Source of the DNA: Pectinatus haikarae
GTDB lineage: Bacteria > Bacillota > Negativicutes > Selenomonadales > Selenomonadaceae
NCBI RefSeq assembly: GCF_030813505.1
Contig: NZ_JAUSUE010000001.1
Length of the DNA stretch: 64,000 bases
Strand: one strand, 5' to 3'
Shown here: one piece after another, positions 1 through 7,928 of the stretch
How the letters are laid out: every line of letters starts with the position of its first letter
Numbering within the stretch: position 1 is the first letter of the stretch
Translations under genes and position numbers: made by a program
Notes under the pieces: generated by a model
Told to the model about the DNA's origin: nothing
What the model saw: only the letters and a program-made list of their open reading frames with translations
The model's database searches: none

Positions 1-236
1 AATTCGGCAATGATACTGCTGTCGTTAAAGTTGGCAGCATTAGTCATCCTATGACACCGGAACATTTTATAAAATGGATTACAATTTTATACGGAGACAG
101 AATACAGCGTGTCGAACTTGAGCCCGGAGATACTCCTGAAGCATCCTTTCATATTGGCAATGAAAGTAATGTTAAGGCCTATGCTTACTGTAATCTTCAT
201 GGATTATGGATGTCCTCCGCCAGCAGGCAAAAATAA
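1..236 (+). CDS. Superoxide reductase (desulfoferrodoxin family), C-terminal part
   Basis: The reading frame is open from the left edge, so the gene begins outside the window. The visible 77 residues carry the C-terminal signature of the desulfoferrodoxin/superoxide reductase iron-binding domain: an SHPM motif, then near the end CNLHGLW, which supply His and Cys/His ligands of the Fe(His)4Cys site. The family reduces superoxide to peroxide in the cytoplasm of anaerobes, using electrons from rubredoxin. A strong hairpin follows 40 bases after the stop. Whether an N-terminal desulforedoxin domain is present cannot be seen. Confidence 0.9.
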   Translation, partial: FGNDTAVVKVGSISHPMTPEHFIKWITILYGDRIQRVELEPGDTPEASFHIGNESNVKAYAYCNLHGLWMSSASRQK

Positions 237-277
237 ACAGCCTCGTCATTGCAGACTTTGCCGTTTGAATAGAAAAA

Positions 278-326
278 CTGTGCCGGAAAGTAATGTTTAT
301 ATTTACTTTCCGGCACAGTCTTTTTC
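278..326. terminator. Rho-independent terminator, probably bidirectional
   Basis: Arms at 278-294 and 302-319 pair almost perfectly around the core GTGCCGGAAAGTAA, followed by CTTTTTC on the plus strand and preceded by a run of A. It lies between the converging superoxide reductase and OadB genes and can serve both. Confidence 0.85.
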
Positions 327-365
327 ATTATTTACTGTATATAATTTTTCTTTTCTCGCCATCTT

Positions 366-1490
366 TTAATGTCCAAGCAGTGCCAGCATGATCCCACCGG
401 AAATTGCCGTACCAAAAACACCGGCTAGATTAGGACCCATGGCATGCATTATTAAAAAATTATTTTTATTTTCCTCCTGACCGACAATATGCGATACACG
501 TGCTGCAATAGGAACGGAGGCTATACCTGCCGAACCAATCAACGGATTTATCTTCCCTCCGCTGAGCTTATTCATGATACGGGCGCAAATTACCCCGGAA
601 GCGGTGCCAAAAACAAAAGCCAGCAAGCCCAGCAATATTATCAGCAGTGTTTGCTCCGTCAAAAAATTTTCAGCCTTCATTGTAGAACCTATAGCGACGG
701 TCAGTATCAATGTTATAACATTGAGCAATGAATTTGACACTGTTTCCGCCATTCTGTCGAGAAGCAGGCACTCACGCAATAAATTTCCCAGCATAAGCAT
801 GGTGATAAGCGGCGCGACCGGCGGCAAAAACAAGTTTACTATAACGATAATAATTATCGGAAAAACAACTTTCTCCAGGCGCGATACATAACGCGGCTGT
901 TTCATAATTATCTGGCGTTCTTTTTTAGTAGTAAGAAATTTCATAACGGGCGGCTGAATAAGAGGCATCAATGCCATATAAGAATACGCTGCTACTGATA
1001 TTTGCGGCAGCAAATGCGGTGCCAATTGCATAGTAGTATAAATCGCCATAGGTCCGTCTGCTCCCCCTATGATACCAATGGAACAAGCTTCAGCCAATGA
1101 AAATCCCAACAGCTTAGCCCCCAGCAGTGCTATAAAAATCCCCAGATGAGCCGCTGCCCCTAAAATTACGAGAGAAGGATTGGCAATCATTGGGCCAAAA
1201 TCCGTCATGGCACCAACTCCTAAAAAAATCAGAGGAGGCAATATCAGCAATTCAACGCCTTGATATGCATAATGAAAAAGACCGCCTGCCTCTGCCAATC
1301 CCGAACCGGGTATATTTGTTACTATGCATGCCAGTCCTATCCCGACAAGTAGAAATGGTTCATATTTTTTACCGATTCCCAGATACAGCATTATCGCTCC
1401 GATAATTATCATTATAATGTTTCCTACAGAGATTGCCATAAGACCTGTCTGCATCAGCATTGCTTCCATAAGTTCACCAAAATCGATCAT
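366..1490 (-). CDS. Sodium-translocating decarboxylase beta subunit (OadB/GcdB/MmdB family)
   Basis: This 374-residue polytopic membrane protein has the hallmark stretches of the family, including GIGLACIVTNIPG, LIFLGVGAMTDFGPM, GIIGGADGPMAIY and LMPLIQPPVMK. In known complexes this subunit decarboxylates the carboxybiotin delivered by the gamma/alpha subunits and pumps sodium out of the cell. It is the last gene of a leftward unit after a 50-residue membrane peptide and a hotdog thioesterase. No carboxyltransferase or biotin carrier gene is adjacent, so the complex (oxaloacetate, methylmalonyl-CoA or glutaconyl-CoA decarboxylase) cannot be named. Length is normal for the family. Confidence 0.93.
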   Translation of the reverse strand: MIDFGELMEAMLMQTGLMAISVGNIIMIIIGAIMLYLGIGKKYEPFLLVGIGLACIVTNIPGSGLAEAGGLFHYAYQGVELLILPPLIFLGVGAMTDFGPMIANPSLVILGAAAHLGIFIALLGAKLLGFSLAEACSIGIIGGADGPMAIYTTMQLAPHLLPQISVAAYSYMALMPLIQPPVMKFLTTKKERQIIMKQPRYVSRLEKVVFPIIIIVIVNLFLPPVAPLITMLMLGNLLRECLLLDRMAETVSNSLLNVITLILTVAIGSTMKAENFLTEQTLLIILLGLLAFVFGTASGVICARIMNKLSGGKINPLIGSAGIASVPIAARVSHIVGQEENKNNFLIMHAMGPNLAGVFGTAISGGIMLALLGH

Positions 1491-1512
1491 GCAAAATCAC
1501 TCTCCCCGTTTT

Positions 1513-1665
1513 TCAATACTTGTCTTCTTCCTTTATCTCACCAAGCTTATTTATATATGGGAATAAATATAATATTGCACCAATTCCTGCGATAAACACA
1601 AAGCTTAAAATAAAGTCTATCAAACTTAATGACAGTGCACCTGTCAGATCATCAGAAATCATCAT
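1513..1665 (-). CDS. 50-residue single-span membrane peptide, OadG-like position
   Basis: A short frame of 50 codons begins with two ATGs, preceded by a perfect AAGGAGGA site at 1672-1679, and ends 22 bases before oadB. The peptide has an acidic N-terminus (MMISDDL), one hydrophobic helix (IDFILSFVFIAGIGAILYLF) and a charged C-terminal tail ending KEEDKY. Small single-span subunits (OadG/MmdD type) assemble sodium-pump decarboxylases, and the position here fits that role, but the sequence alone does not establish homology. The strong ribosome site and the tight spacing on both sides support a real gene. Confidence 0.75.
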   Translation of the reverse strand: MMISDDLTGALSLSLIDFILSFVFIAGIGAILYLFPYINKLGEIKEEDKY

Positions 1666-1677
1666 ACTAACTCCTCC

Positions 1678-2115
1678 TTATTTTATCCCGTCCAACCGCT
1701 GATTTGATAAAAAACGGGTCCGATGTTCCGCATTTTCATATAAATGCTTTTTACTCACGATACTTCTTTTGTGCAGCCCATGCCCTATTTCTCCCTGTTC
1801 ATCCCATGCGTCTATGCGCAGATCAATCTCATGGTCTTCAATATTGATTATACTTGCCTTGACCGTAACATGCATCCCCAGGCTGGTCGCTGCTGTATGA
1901 GTGAATTTCATGGTAAATCCTATACTGACAAATCCGTCTGGCAAATATTTATCTATTGTATTCATTGATGCTCTGATAGCCATATCAACGACTGCCGTTG
2001 TTGATAAAAATCTGTTCAGATCTTTTGAATAACTTCCCGCGGTATCTGATCTTTGCACTTCCTTTCTGATCATAGAATTTTGTCCTATTGTTAATAAATT
2101 ACTCACATCAAACAT
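1678..2115 (-). CDS. Hotdog-fold thioesterase, FlK-like
   Basis: The 145-residue protein resembles the fluoroacetyl-CoA thioesterase (FlK) branch of the hotdog family: an LSTTAVVDMAI segment, the KFTHTAATSLGM segment with the conserved His, and WDEQGEIGHGLHKRSIV near the end. These enzymes hydrolyse small acyl-CoA esters in the cytoplasm. The Glu usually found after the LxTPA-type motif appears to be replaced by a hydrophobic residue, so activity may be altered. It is the first gene of the unit with the small peptide and OadB, with a GGAGG site just upstream. A link to acyl-CoA decarboxylation is an inference. Confidence 0.8.
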   Translation of the reverse strand: MFDVSNLLTIGQNSMIRKEVQRSDTAGSYSKDLNRFLSTTAVVDMAIRASMNTIDKYLPDGFVSIGFTMKFTHTAATSLGMHVTVKASIINIEDHEIDLRIDAWDEQGEIGHGLHKRSIVSKKHLYENAEHRTRFLSNQRLDGIK

Positions 2116-2204
2116 TATTTTTTTCCTCCTTCAAATATCTACTCCCAACAGCATGCTTAAACTCTTCAGCAACGGTTTTTATCCGTCGAAGATTTATTGT
2201 CTTC

Positions 2205-2233
2205 ATAATAGCATCTTTACTTTACCCAGTCTA
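2205..2233 (-). promoter_or_regulatory. Candidate promoter of the thioesterase-oadB unit
   Basis: On the minus strand TAGACT (2228-2233) and TATTAT (2205-2210) are separated by exactly 17 bases, about 90 bases upstream of the thioesterase start. The -35 box is imperfect. No other good match was seen in this gap. Confidence 0.45.
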
Positions 2234-2326
2234 ATTCTTCAAACTACGTATATATATTACTTTTATGTATGATGAAACTGCCGCTTGCATCTGCAAAGCC
2301 CGCATATATTTGTACGTTCATATAAT

Positions 2327-2380
2327 CACAAAGCCTGAAATTGAATAATACCAACGGTTCATTCAATTTCAGGCTTTGTG
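2327..2380. terminator. Long perfect inverted repeat between two leftward genes
   Basis: Arms at 2327-2346 and 2361-2380 are perfect 20-base complements (core AAGCCTGAAATTGAAT) around a 14-base loop. It lies downstream of thiT and upstream of the thioesterase promoter, where a terminator is expected, but a clear run of U after the stem is missing on either strand. It may be a terminator, an RNA-stabilising stem or a small mobile repeat. The rest of 2116-2499 is AT-rich with no gene seen. Confidence 0.6.
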
Positions 2381-2499
2381 CCAAACATAATCTTCTTATT
2401 TTTTATTTTTAAATTGCTGCTCATTCATTTTATTATTTTAAGCTGAGCTCATCAAATTGATAACATATTCTCATACATACTTATTTTATTATTCAATCG

Positions 2500-3129
2500 T
2501 TATGATCTGCCGCGCATCTGCCTGACCAGTACCTTAATCGGCAGCATGTGCAGAATAATCAGGCAGATAAGTAAATCAGGAATGAGATATGAGGCATTGA
2601 ATACTAATGAATACCAGTACGGTGATATTCCTTCTGGTGCATAGCTGCCGAAAAATACCGCCCCTGAAATGAAATGACAAATAAAGCGGCCGAAAATTCC
2701 CACGACAGCACCCATTAAAATATTTCTCTGAAAACATCCGGCAATACTCACAGCCATATATGGCAGCGGATAATCAAACAGTACCTGAACGGGATGAAGA
2801 ATAAAGGGATCTTGTACTAAATTGACCAAACCATAAACAAAACCTGCCAATGCTCCCACAGCCGGACCATAAGAATATGATAACAACAGCAGCGGAACCA
2901 TGCCTCCAAGTGTCACACTCCCTCCCTGCGGCATATGATATATGCGAAGCATATTCAATATGACTGTGAGCGCAATCATCAATCCCATATTCGTAAGTAT
3001 TTTTGTCGTTAACTTTATCTGTTTTAGATAAAAAAATACAAAAATAATAATTAAAATTCCCGCCAATAAAAAAGCACCGGCCGGCTGCGCTGAAAGCTCC
3101 ATAAACTTACTGTAAAAAATTTCCTTCAT
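2500..3129 (-). CDS. thiT: Thiamine ECF transporter substrate-binding protein ThiT
   Basis: The 209-residue membrane protein has the ThiT signature: MPQGGSVTLGGMVPLLLLSY followed by YGLVNLVQDPFILHPVQ and LFDYPLPY. ThiT is the S component that binds thiamine and docks with the shared energy-coupling module. The open frame continues upstream to 3213, but that part overlaps the riboswitch terminator. The ATG at 3129, with GGAG eight bases before it, is the start that the leader allows. The upstream TPP riboswitch supports the assignment. Copies of EcfA and EcfT are not in this window. Confidence 0.95.
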   Translation of the reverse strand: MKEIFYSKFMELSAQPAGAFLLAGILIIIFVFFYLKQIKLTTKILTNMGLMIALTVILNMLRIYHMPQGGSVTLGGMVPLLLLSYSYGPAVGALAGFVYGLVNLVQDPFILHPVQVLFDYPLPYMAVSIAGCFQRNILMGAVVGIFGRFICHFISGAVFFGSYAPEGISPYWYSLVFNASYLIPDLLICLIILHMLPIKVLVRQMRGRS

Positions 3130-3142
3130 CTTAATTCTCCAT

Positions 3143-3191
3143 TTCAAAATAAAGCACCGCTTTTTCCTGCCAGAAAAGCGGTGCTTTATTT
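3143..3191 (-). terminator. Riboswitch-controlled terminator of thiT
   Basis: Arms 3147-3164 and 3174-3191 are perfect 18-base complements (core AAAGCACCGCTTTT) and the minus strand ends in TTTATTTT. The stem sits between the TPP aptamer and the thiT ribosome site, so thiamine pyrophosphate binding would favour transcription termination. Confidence 0.9.
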
Positions 3192-3193
3192 GA

Positions 3194-3281
3194 ACGCTTC
3201 CCTTCGCTGGCACTATCCAGATCAGGTAAAGGGTTACAGGAATACTATTCTTGTTCTCAGCCTTGCAGGCACCCCTAGCTT
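3194..3281 (-). promoter_or_regulatory. TPP (thi box) riboswitch
   Basis: Read on the minus strand, the leader begins GCTAGGGGTGC, contains CTGAGA, and then the conserved block CCCTTTACCTGATCTGGAT followed by GCCAGCGAAGGGAA. This matches the thi-box aptamer with its pyrimidine and pyrophosphate sensor helices. It controls thiT through the terminator immediately downstream. Confidence 0.97.
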
Positions 3282-3747
3282 TATTTATTATTTATTTAGA
3301 TTCATTTTACTACCAAACAAGTATTTTCACCAGCAAAATAGAGAAAAAGCGCCTAATCTATATTTATATTTTTGAATCATAATTTCATTAAATCCGGGCA
3401 TTTTCATGGTATAATTTATAATATAGCTGTGAATACAATTAATAAGCTGTGCTTTTTTCCATATTTAATATTAAAGTTGGTTAAAATTCCCATTTTTAAA
3501 AGAATATTATAAAATATATTGCGCTTTTTTTAACCTTGGTCAAAGACCAGTCAGTACCTAATTCACTCAACATTTCTTCAGAAAAACTTACAGAAAATAG
3601 TTTACCTCACAGAACAACTATGTTTTAATTATAATTATGAGTTGATCAACGCTTTTCTATTTTCAGAAGGTTATATGCTTCTGATCAAATCCTGTTTTCT
3701 TCCTCATAACCGCAATTTTCATTCTCAATTATGAAAGGTAGTATTTC
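3282..3747. other. Divergent promoter region, no gene seen
   Basis: This 466-base AT-rich gap separates the leftward riboswitch leader from the rightward GGDEF gene. On the minus strand TTGTTT (3315-3320) and TAAATA (3293-3298), 16 bases apart, could start the thiT leader. A TATAAT box at 3410-3415 on the plus strand and a small palindrome TGGTCAAAGACCA near 3537 are the other visible elements. No convincing open frame was found. Confidence 0.5.
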
Positions 3748-5211
3748 ATGAAAAACCATCAACAACCAACTTCGCATACCGCCGGTATGGACAATTCTAC
3801 TATTTGGCAGATCGTACCTGATTTGCTCTTGCATATGAATGCCGATGGTGTATTTTTGGGGTATAATCAACCCCAAAACATGAAACTTTATCTTCCTCCA
3901 GATGAATTTATAAATAAAAATATTAAAGATCTATTCTCCGAATACATTGCTGATAATGCTATCAAAAAAATTAAAAAGACACTTTACACAGACACTATCA
4001 GATATTTCCATTACCACATTATTATCGACGGCAGGAAAGAATATTTTGAAGCACGTTTTGTAAAGTATAATGACAATGAAGTTCTGGTCATTATCAGAGA
4101 TATCACCGATATAACGAATATGAAAAAAAAGCTTGATTTTTTAAGCAATCATGATTCTTTGACAAAAGCATTCAATCGCAATTATTTTGACGAAGTCATG
4201 TCAAATTTTAAAAAAGAAAATAGGAAAAGTCCCTTTGGCCTCATGATCTGTGATATCGACAGTCTGAAACTGATAAATGATTCTATGGGGCACAGCATGG
4301 GAGACAAACTGATAAAGTCTGCCGCAAAAATATTATTTTCATGTCTTGTTGAAGGAGACTCATTATTTCGGATCGGCGGTGATGAATTTGTCATTATTTC
4401 TATAAAACAGGATATGTCTGAACTTGAAAAAAAAATAAAGCAATCTATTGAGTCATACAATAAACTTTATTCAAACATGTATCTTAGCGTTTCTCTCGGC
4501 TGGCAGTTATTTACCGACAAAAATAGCATCCAGAAAATTTTTGATTCCGCAGATAACAATATGTATAAAGAAAAGCTCTATAATACACCTATAGTCAGAG
4601 AAATAATCATAAACAATATCCTGTCCATTTTAGAAAAGGCGGATTTTTTGAAATATGACAATATTACCTTACTGAAATATCTATTGAAAATATATGCGTC
4701 AAAACTTCATTTATCGTCCTCTATAATTGGGCAGCTGGATAAACTGACCACCGTACATAATATAGGTCTTATTGGTATTTCAAAAAACACGCTGGCAAAA
4801 AAATTCCTTCCATCTGAAAAAGAACAGATAGAGCTGCGGCGCCACTGCGAAATCGGCTTTCGTATATTGAATATGTCCACAAAATACTCCGATGTGGCTG
4901 ATTATATTCTCAAGCATCATGAAAACTGGGATGGCTCCGGTTATCCACTGGGTCTGTTTGGCGAAGAAATTCCCCTTATATGCAGGATTTTCAGACTGGC
5001 TGATGATTTTCATGCTATGCTTTTAATGGAATCACCGGTGTCTGGTCAGGCGTATGAATCCTTAGCCGCAAAAATTGAAAATGCATCGGGGAGTTTATAT
5101 GACCCTTATCTTGCTGCGAATTTTCTCCTGACGATCAAACAAAATAAAGATGGTATATTGAGTGTATTAAAAACAGAAACAATAAATAAATCAGCAGAAA
5201 ATGATCTGTAA
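3748..5211 (+). CDS. PAS-GGDEF protein with a degenerate HD-GYP domain
   Basis: The 487-residue protein has an N-terminal PAS-like sensor (about 15-125), a GGDEF diguanylate cyclase domain (about 135-290; FRIGGDEFVI near residue 208) and a C-terminal HD-GYP-like region (about 305-460) that keeps HHENWDGSGYP. GGDEF domains make cyclic di-GMP and HD-GYP domains degrade it. Here the metal-binding HD motif reads HNIGL instead of HDIGK, the usual HP is HC, and a later conserved Asp is His, so phosphodiesterase activity is doubtful. No membrane segment or signal peptide is evident, so it is probably cytoplasmic. It heads a rightward unit with hydE 24 bases downstream. Confidence 0.88.
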   Translation: MKNHQQPTSHTAGMDNSTIWQIVPDLLLHMNADGVFLGYNQPQNMKLYLPPDEFINKNIKDLFSEYIADNAIKKIKKTLYTDTIRYFHYHIIIDGRKEYFEARFVKYNDNEVLVIIRDITDITNMKKKLDFLSNHDSLTKAFNRNYFDEVMSNFKKENRKSPFGLMICDIDSLKLINDSMGHSMGDKLIKSAAKILFSCLVEGDSLFRIGGDEFVIISIKQDMSELEKKIKQSIESYNKLYSNMYLSVSLGWQLFTDKNSIQKIFDSADNNMYKEKLYNTPIVREIIINNILSILEKADFLKYDNITLLKYLLKIYASKLHLSSSIIGQLDKLTTVHNIGLIGISKNTLAKKFLPSEKEQIELRRHCEIGFRILNMSTKYSDVADYILKHHENWDGSGYPLGLFGEEIPLICRIFRLADDFHAMLLMESPVSGQAYESLAAKIENASGSLYDPYLAANFLLTIKQNKDGILSVLKTETINKSAENDL

Positions 5212-5235
5212 AAGTGCCGCATGGAGATTACATAA

Positions 5236-6276
5236 ATGAATAAATATATAGAGAAGGCTGAGCGCACACACAAGCTTACAGAGGATGAACTTGTTTCACT
5301 GCTTCAGGACCCATCCAGCAGCGGAGAACTTGCCATCTCTGCAGACCGGGTCCGCGCAAAATATGTGGGAAGTGGCATACATTTACGCGGTCTTATAGAA
5401 TTTTCCAACATATGCCGCCAAAATTGCCTTTACTGCGGTTTGCGCCGTGATAATCCTAAGATAGAGCGCTATCGTCTCAGTGAAGCAGAAATTCTGGAAC
5501 TTGCAAAAAAAGCAAAGAGTTATGGCTACAAAACTGTGGTATTGCAGTCGGGAGAAGATATTTATTTTTCCGTGAAAGTCTTAACGAATCTTTTGTATAA
5601 AATAAAAGAAATGGACCTTGCCATTACACTTTCTCTGGGTGAACGCAGTTTAGACGAATACAGAGCTTTCAAGCAGGCTGGTGCAGACCGTTATCTTCTG
5701 CGTATTGAAACCACGGACAAAAATCTTTACGAGCAGTTGGATCCTGGAATGAGTTTTAAAAACAGGAAAAGCTGCCTCTGGAATTTAAAGGAGCTGGGCT
5801 ATGAAGTCGGCACAGGCTGCCTTATAGGATTACCCGGACAAACTCTGCATTCTCTTGCTCAGGATATCCTTTTTTTTCAGCAGCTGGACGCCGATATGAT
5901 CGGCATAGGCCCATTGATTCCCAACATGGATACACCTCTGGCTTTTGCCGCTAAAGGCGATTTTGACCTGACAAAAAAAATGGTGTCACTGCTCAGATTA
6001 TTGCTGCCGGAAGCGAACATCCCTGCCACAACAGCAATGGAAACATTGAAAGCAGATGCCCGCGTCATAATCCTGCAGGCAGGAGCAAATGTAGTGATGC
6101 CGAATGTTACGGAAGGTGATTACAGACGAAAGTATGCCCTTTATCCCGGTAAAATTTGCGTTGCCGATACTCCTGCTCAATGCCGCTGCTGCATAGGCGG
6201 GAAGATAAAATCCATAGGCAGATATGTTGCCCAGGACAAAGGTTTTCGATCGCATATCAGCACCAGATCATATTAA
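5236..6276 (+). CDS. hydE: [FeFe] hydrogenase maturation radical SAM enzyme HydE
   Basis: The 346-residue protein carries the radical SAM cluster motif CRQNCLYC (Cys60, Cys64, Cys67) inside an IEFSNICRQNCLYCGLR context typical of HydE. Downstream it has GLPGQTLHSL and the IGPLIPNMDTPL segment seen in HydE and close relatives such as PylB and BioB-like proteins. HydE takes part in building the dithiomethylamine-bridged diiron subcluster of the H-cluster. HydF, HydG and hydrogenase genes are not in the window. It lies between the GGDEF gene and the FAD oxidoreductase with short gaps, suggesting cotranscription. Confidence 0.9.
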   Translation: MNKYIEKAERTHKLTEDELVSLLQDPSSSGELAISADRVRAKYVGSGIHLRGLIEFSNICRQNCLYCGLRRDNPKIERYRLSEAEILELAKKAKSYGYKTVVLQSGEDIYFSVKVLTNLLYKIKEMDLAITLSLGERSLDEYRAFKQAGADRYLLRIETTDKNLYEQLDPGMSFKNRKSCLWNLKELGYEVGTGCLIGLPGQTLHSLAQDILFFQQLDADMIGIGPLIPNMDTPLAFAAKGDFDLTKKMVSLLRLLLPEANIPATTAMETLKADARVIILQAGANVVMPNVTEGDYRRKYALYPGKICVADTPAQCRCCIGGKIKSIGRYVAQDKGFRSHISTRSY

Positions 6277-6303
6277 TATACTATATTTGAAAGGGGAATT
6301 TTT

Positions 6304-7743
6304 ATGTATGATATTTGTATTATAGGTGCCGGAACTGTCGGCATGAATCTGGCCAGAGAACTTTCAAAATACAAGCTCAACATTTGTGTGCTTGAAAAGG
6401 AGGCAGATGTGAGCTGCGGCTGTTCAAAAGGCAACAGCGGGATCGTCCACGGCGGATATTCAGACAAACCCGGTACTTTAAAAGCTGAACTATGCGTAAA
6501 GGGCAACAGAATGTATGCTCAGCTTGAAAAAGAACTGCATTTCGGTTACAGACAAACCGGTTCCTTTGTCCTTGCTTTCAGTGATGAGGAAATGTCCACA
6601 TTACAAAAACTTTACGATTATGGTATAGCGAACGGCGTTGAGGGTTTGAAAATAATGGATGCAGCAGAAACCAGGCAGCATGAACCGCATGTAAGCAGCG
6701 AAGTAAGGGCATCATTATACTGCAGAAACGCCGGCGTTGTATCACCCTATGAATTTGTTATAGCGCTAGCAGAAAACTCTATAAAAAATGGCGTTGATGT
6801 ACTGCTTGAACATAAAGTTGAAAGCATAGAAAAAAAAGATAATGTCTTTTCTGTCAAGACAAAAAAACAAACTATTGAAAGCCGCTTCGTAGTGAATGCT
6901 GCCGGTATATACAGTGATGCGGTTGCCTTGATGGCCGGCATAGATGGTTATAAAATAGTACCTCGACGCGGACAATACGTCATTTTAGACAAGGAACAAA
7001 GCCATCTGGTCAAATCAGTCATATTCCAGTGTCCTACCAAGCTTGGCAAAGGTATACTGGTAACGGCCACATACCATGGTAATCTTATGATAGGTCCCAA
7101 TGCCGAAGAAATTGATGATAAGGCAGATGTAGGTACGGATGAAAATACACTCCGGCACATTACAGAAACAGCCCGCAAATCTGTTCCTGATATAGATATG
7201 CGCAAAGCTCTCAAATCATTTGCCGGCAATCGCCCGGCTGCCAATCAAAAAGACTGGATAATTGAAGAAAGCAAAATAAATGGCTTCATTAATCTTATAG
7301 GTATTGATTCACCGGGGCTTACATCCTCACCGGCGATAGCGCTGAAAGTAATTGATATATTAGAAAAAGCCAAACTTAAGCTGGAAAAAAATCCTGATTT
7401 TACAGCTGAACGCAAACCTATAATACGTAAAAAAACCGCCGATTTCAAAGGTGTGATCGACTCTCCTGATCCAGAGCTTAATATTATATGCCGCTGTGAA
7501 CAGGTCACCGAGTCAGAAATAGTAGATTGTCTGCATCGAGGCATTCCCGTAAAATCTGTCGATGCCGTAGGACGCCGCACACGTGCCAGCTATGGTCGCT
7601 GCCAAAACGCCTTTTGCGGACCGCGCATACGAAAACTATTGGCCCGCGAGCTCAATGTTCCTATAGAAGAAATAGCCGAAAAAGGCAAGGAAACTTCTGG
7701 TCTTGCAGAACGGGCAAAACGTATGTCCCTGCTAAAGATGTAA
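6304..7743 (+). CDS. FAD-dependent oxidoreductase, GlpA/LhgO-like, with BFD-like [2Fe-2S] domain
   Basis: An N-terminal Rossmann motif (IGAGTVGMNLAREL, residues 6-19), a DAO-family fold with KGNSGIVHGGY and a GIDSPGLTSSPAIAL region near residue 335 indicate an FAD enzyme of the glycerol-3-phosphate dehydrogenase group. The C-terminal 80 residues hold four cysteines in the BFD-like arrangement (CRCEQ near 397, then GRCQNAFCGPRI near 430), as in anaerobic GlpA. Substrate is unresolved: glycerol-3-phosphate or a 2-hydroxy acid. The start has a GAAAGGGGAA site 7 bases upstream. A terminator follows directly. Confidence 0.88.
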   Translation: MYDICIIGAGTVGMNLARELSKYKLNICVLEKEADVSCGCSKGNSGIVHGGYSDKPGTLKAELCVKGNRMYAQLEKELHFGYRQTGSFVLAFSDEEMSTLQKLYDYGIANGVEGLKIMDAAETRQHEPHVSSEVRASLYCRNAGVVSPYEFVIALAENSIKNGVDVLLEHKVESIEKKDNVFSVKTKKQTIESRFVVNAAGIYSDAVALMAGIDGYKIVPRRGQYVILDKEQSHLVKSVIFQCPTKLGKGILVTATYHGNLMIGPNAEEIDDKADVGTDENTLRHITETARKSVPDIDMRKALKSFAGNRPAANQKDWIIEESKINGFINLIGIDSPGLTSSPAIALKVIDILEKAKLKLEKNPDFTAERKPIIRKKTADFKGVIDSPDPELNIICRCEQVTESEIVDCLHRGIPVKSVDAVGRRTRASYGRCQNAFCGPRIRKLLARELNVPIEEIAEKGKETSGLAERAKRMSLLKM

Positions 7744-7790
7744 ATACAAAAAACTGTCAGTATACGCTGGCAGTTTTTTGTATTTACATC
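7741..7790. terminator. Terminator after the FAD oxidoreductase gene
   Basis: Arms 7741-7760 and 7767-7786 form a nearly perfect 20-base stem around CTGTCAG/CTGGCAG, with flanking A and T runs. The left arm begins at the stop codon. Confidence 0.9.
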
Positions 7791-7928
7791 TTTTATTATT
7801 TGCTTCAAGCAATATAAATATTGCCAATTATTGCTCCTATAGTATAAAATATATCATGTTCTGATATGCTGCATAATAATATGATCTTTATTTTTCCAAC
7901 ACAATTTATTTACTGCGGGGAGATACTT

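Noticed and set aside
489..891. Plus-strand open frames opposite oadB
   Set aside because: They are antisense shadows of a clearly coding membrane protein, with no ribosome site and no family features.
7866..7928. Upstream start of the dynamin-like gene
   Set aside because: The added 21 residues have no ribosome site; GGGGAG lies directly before the ATG at 7929.
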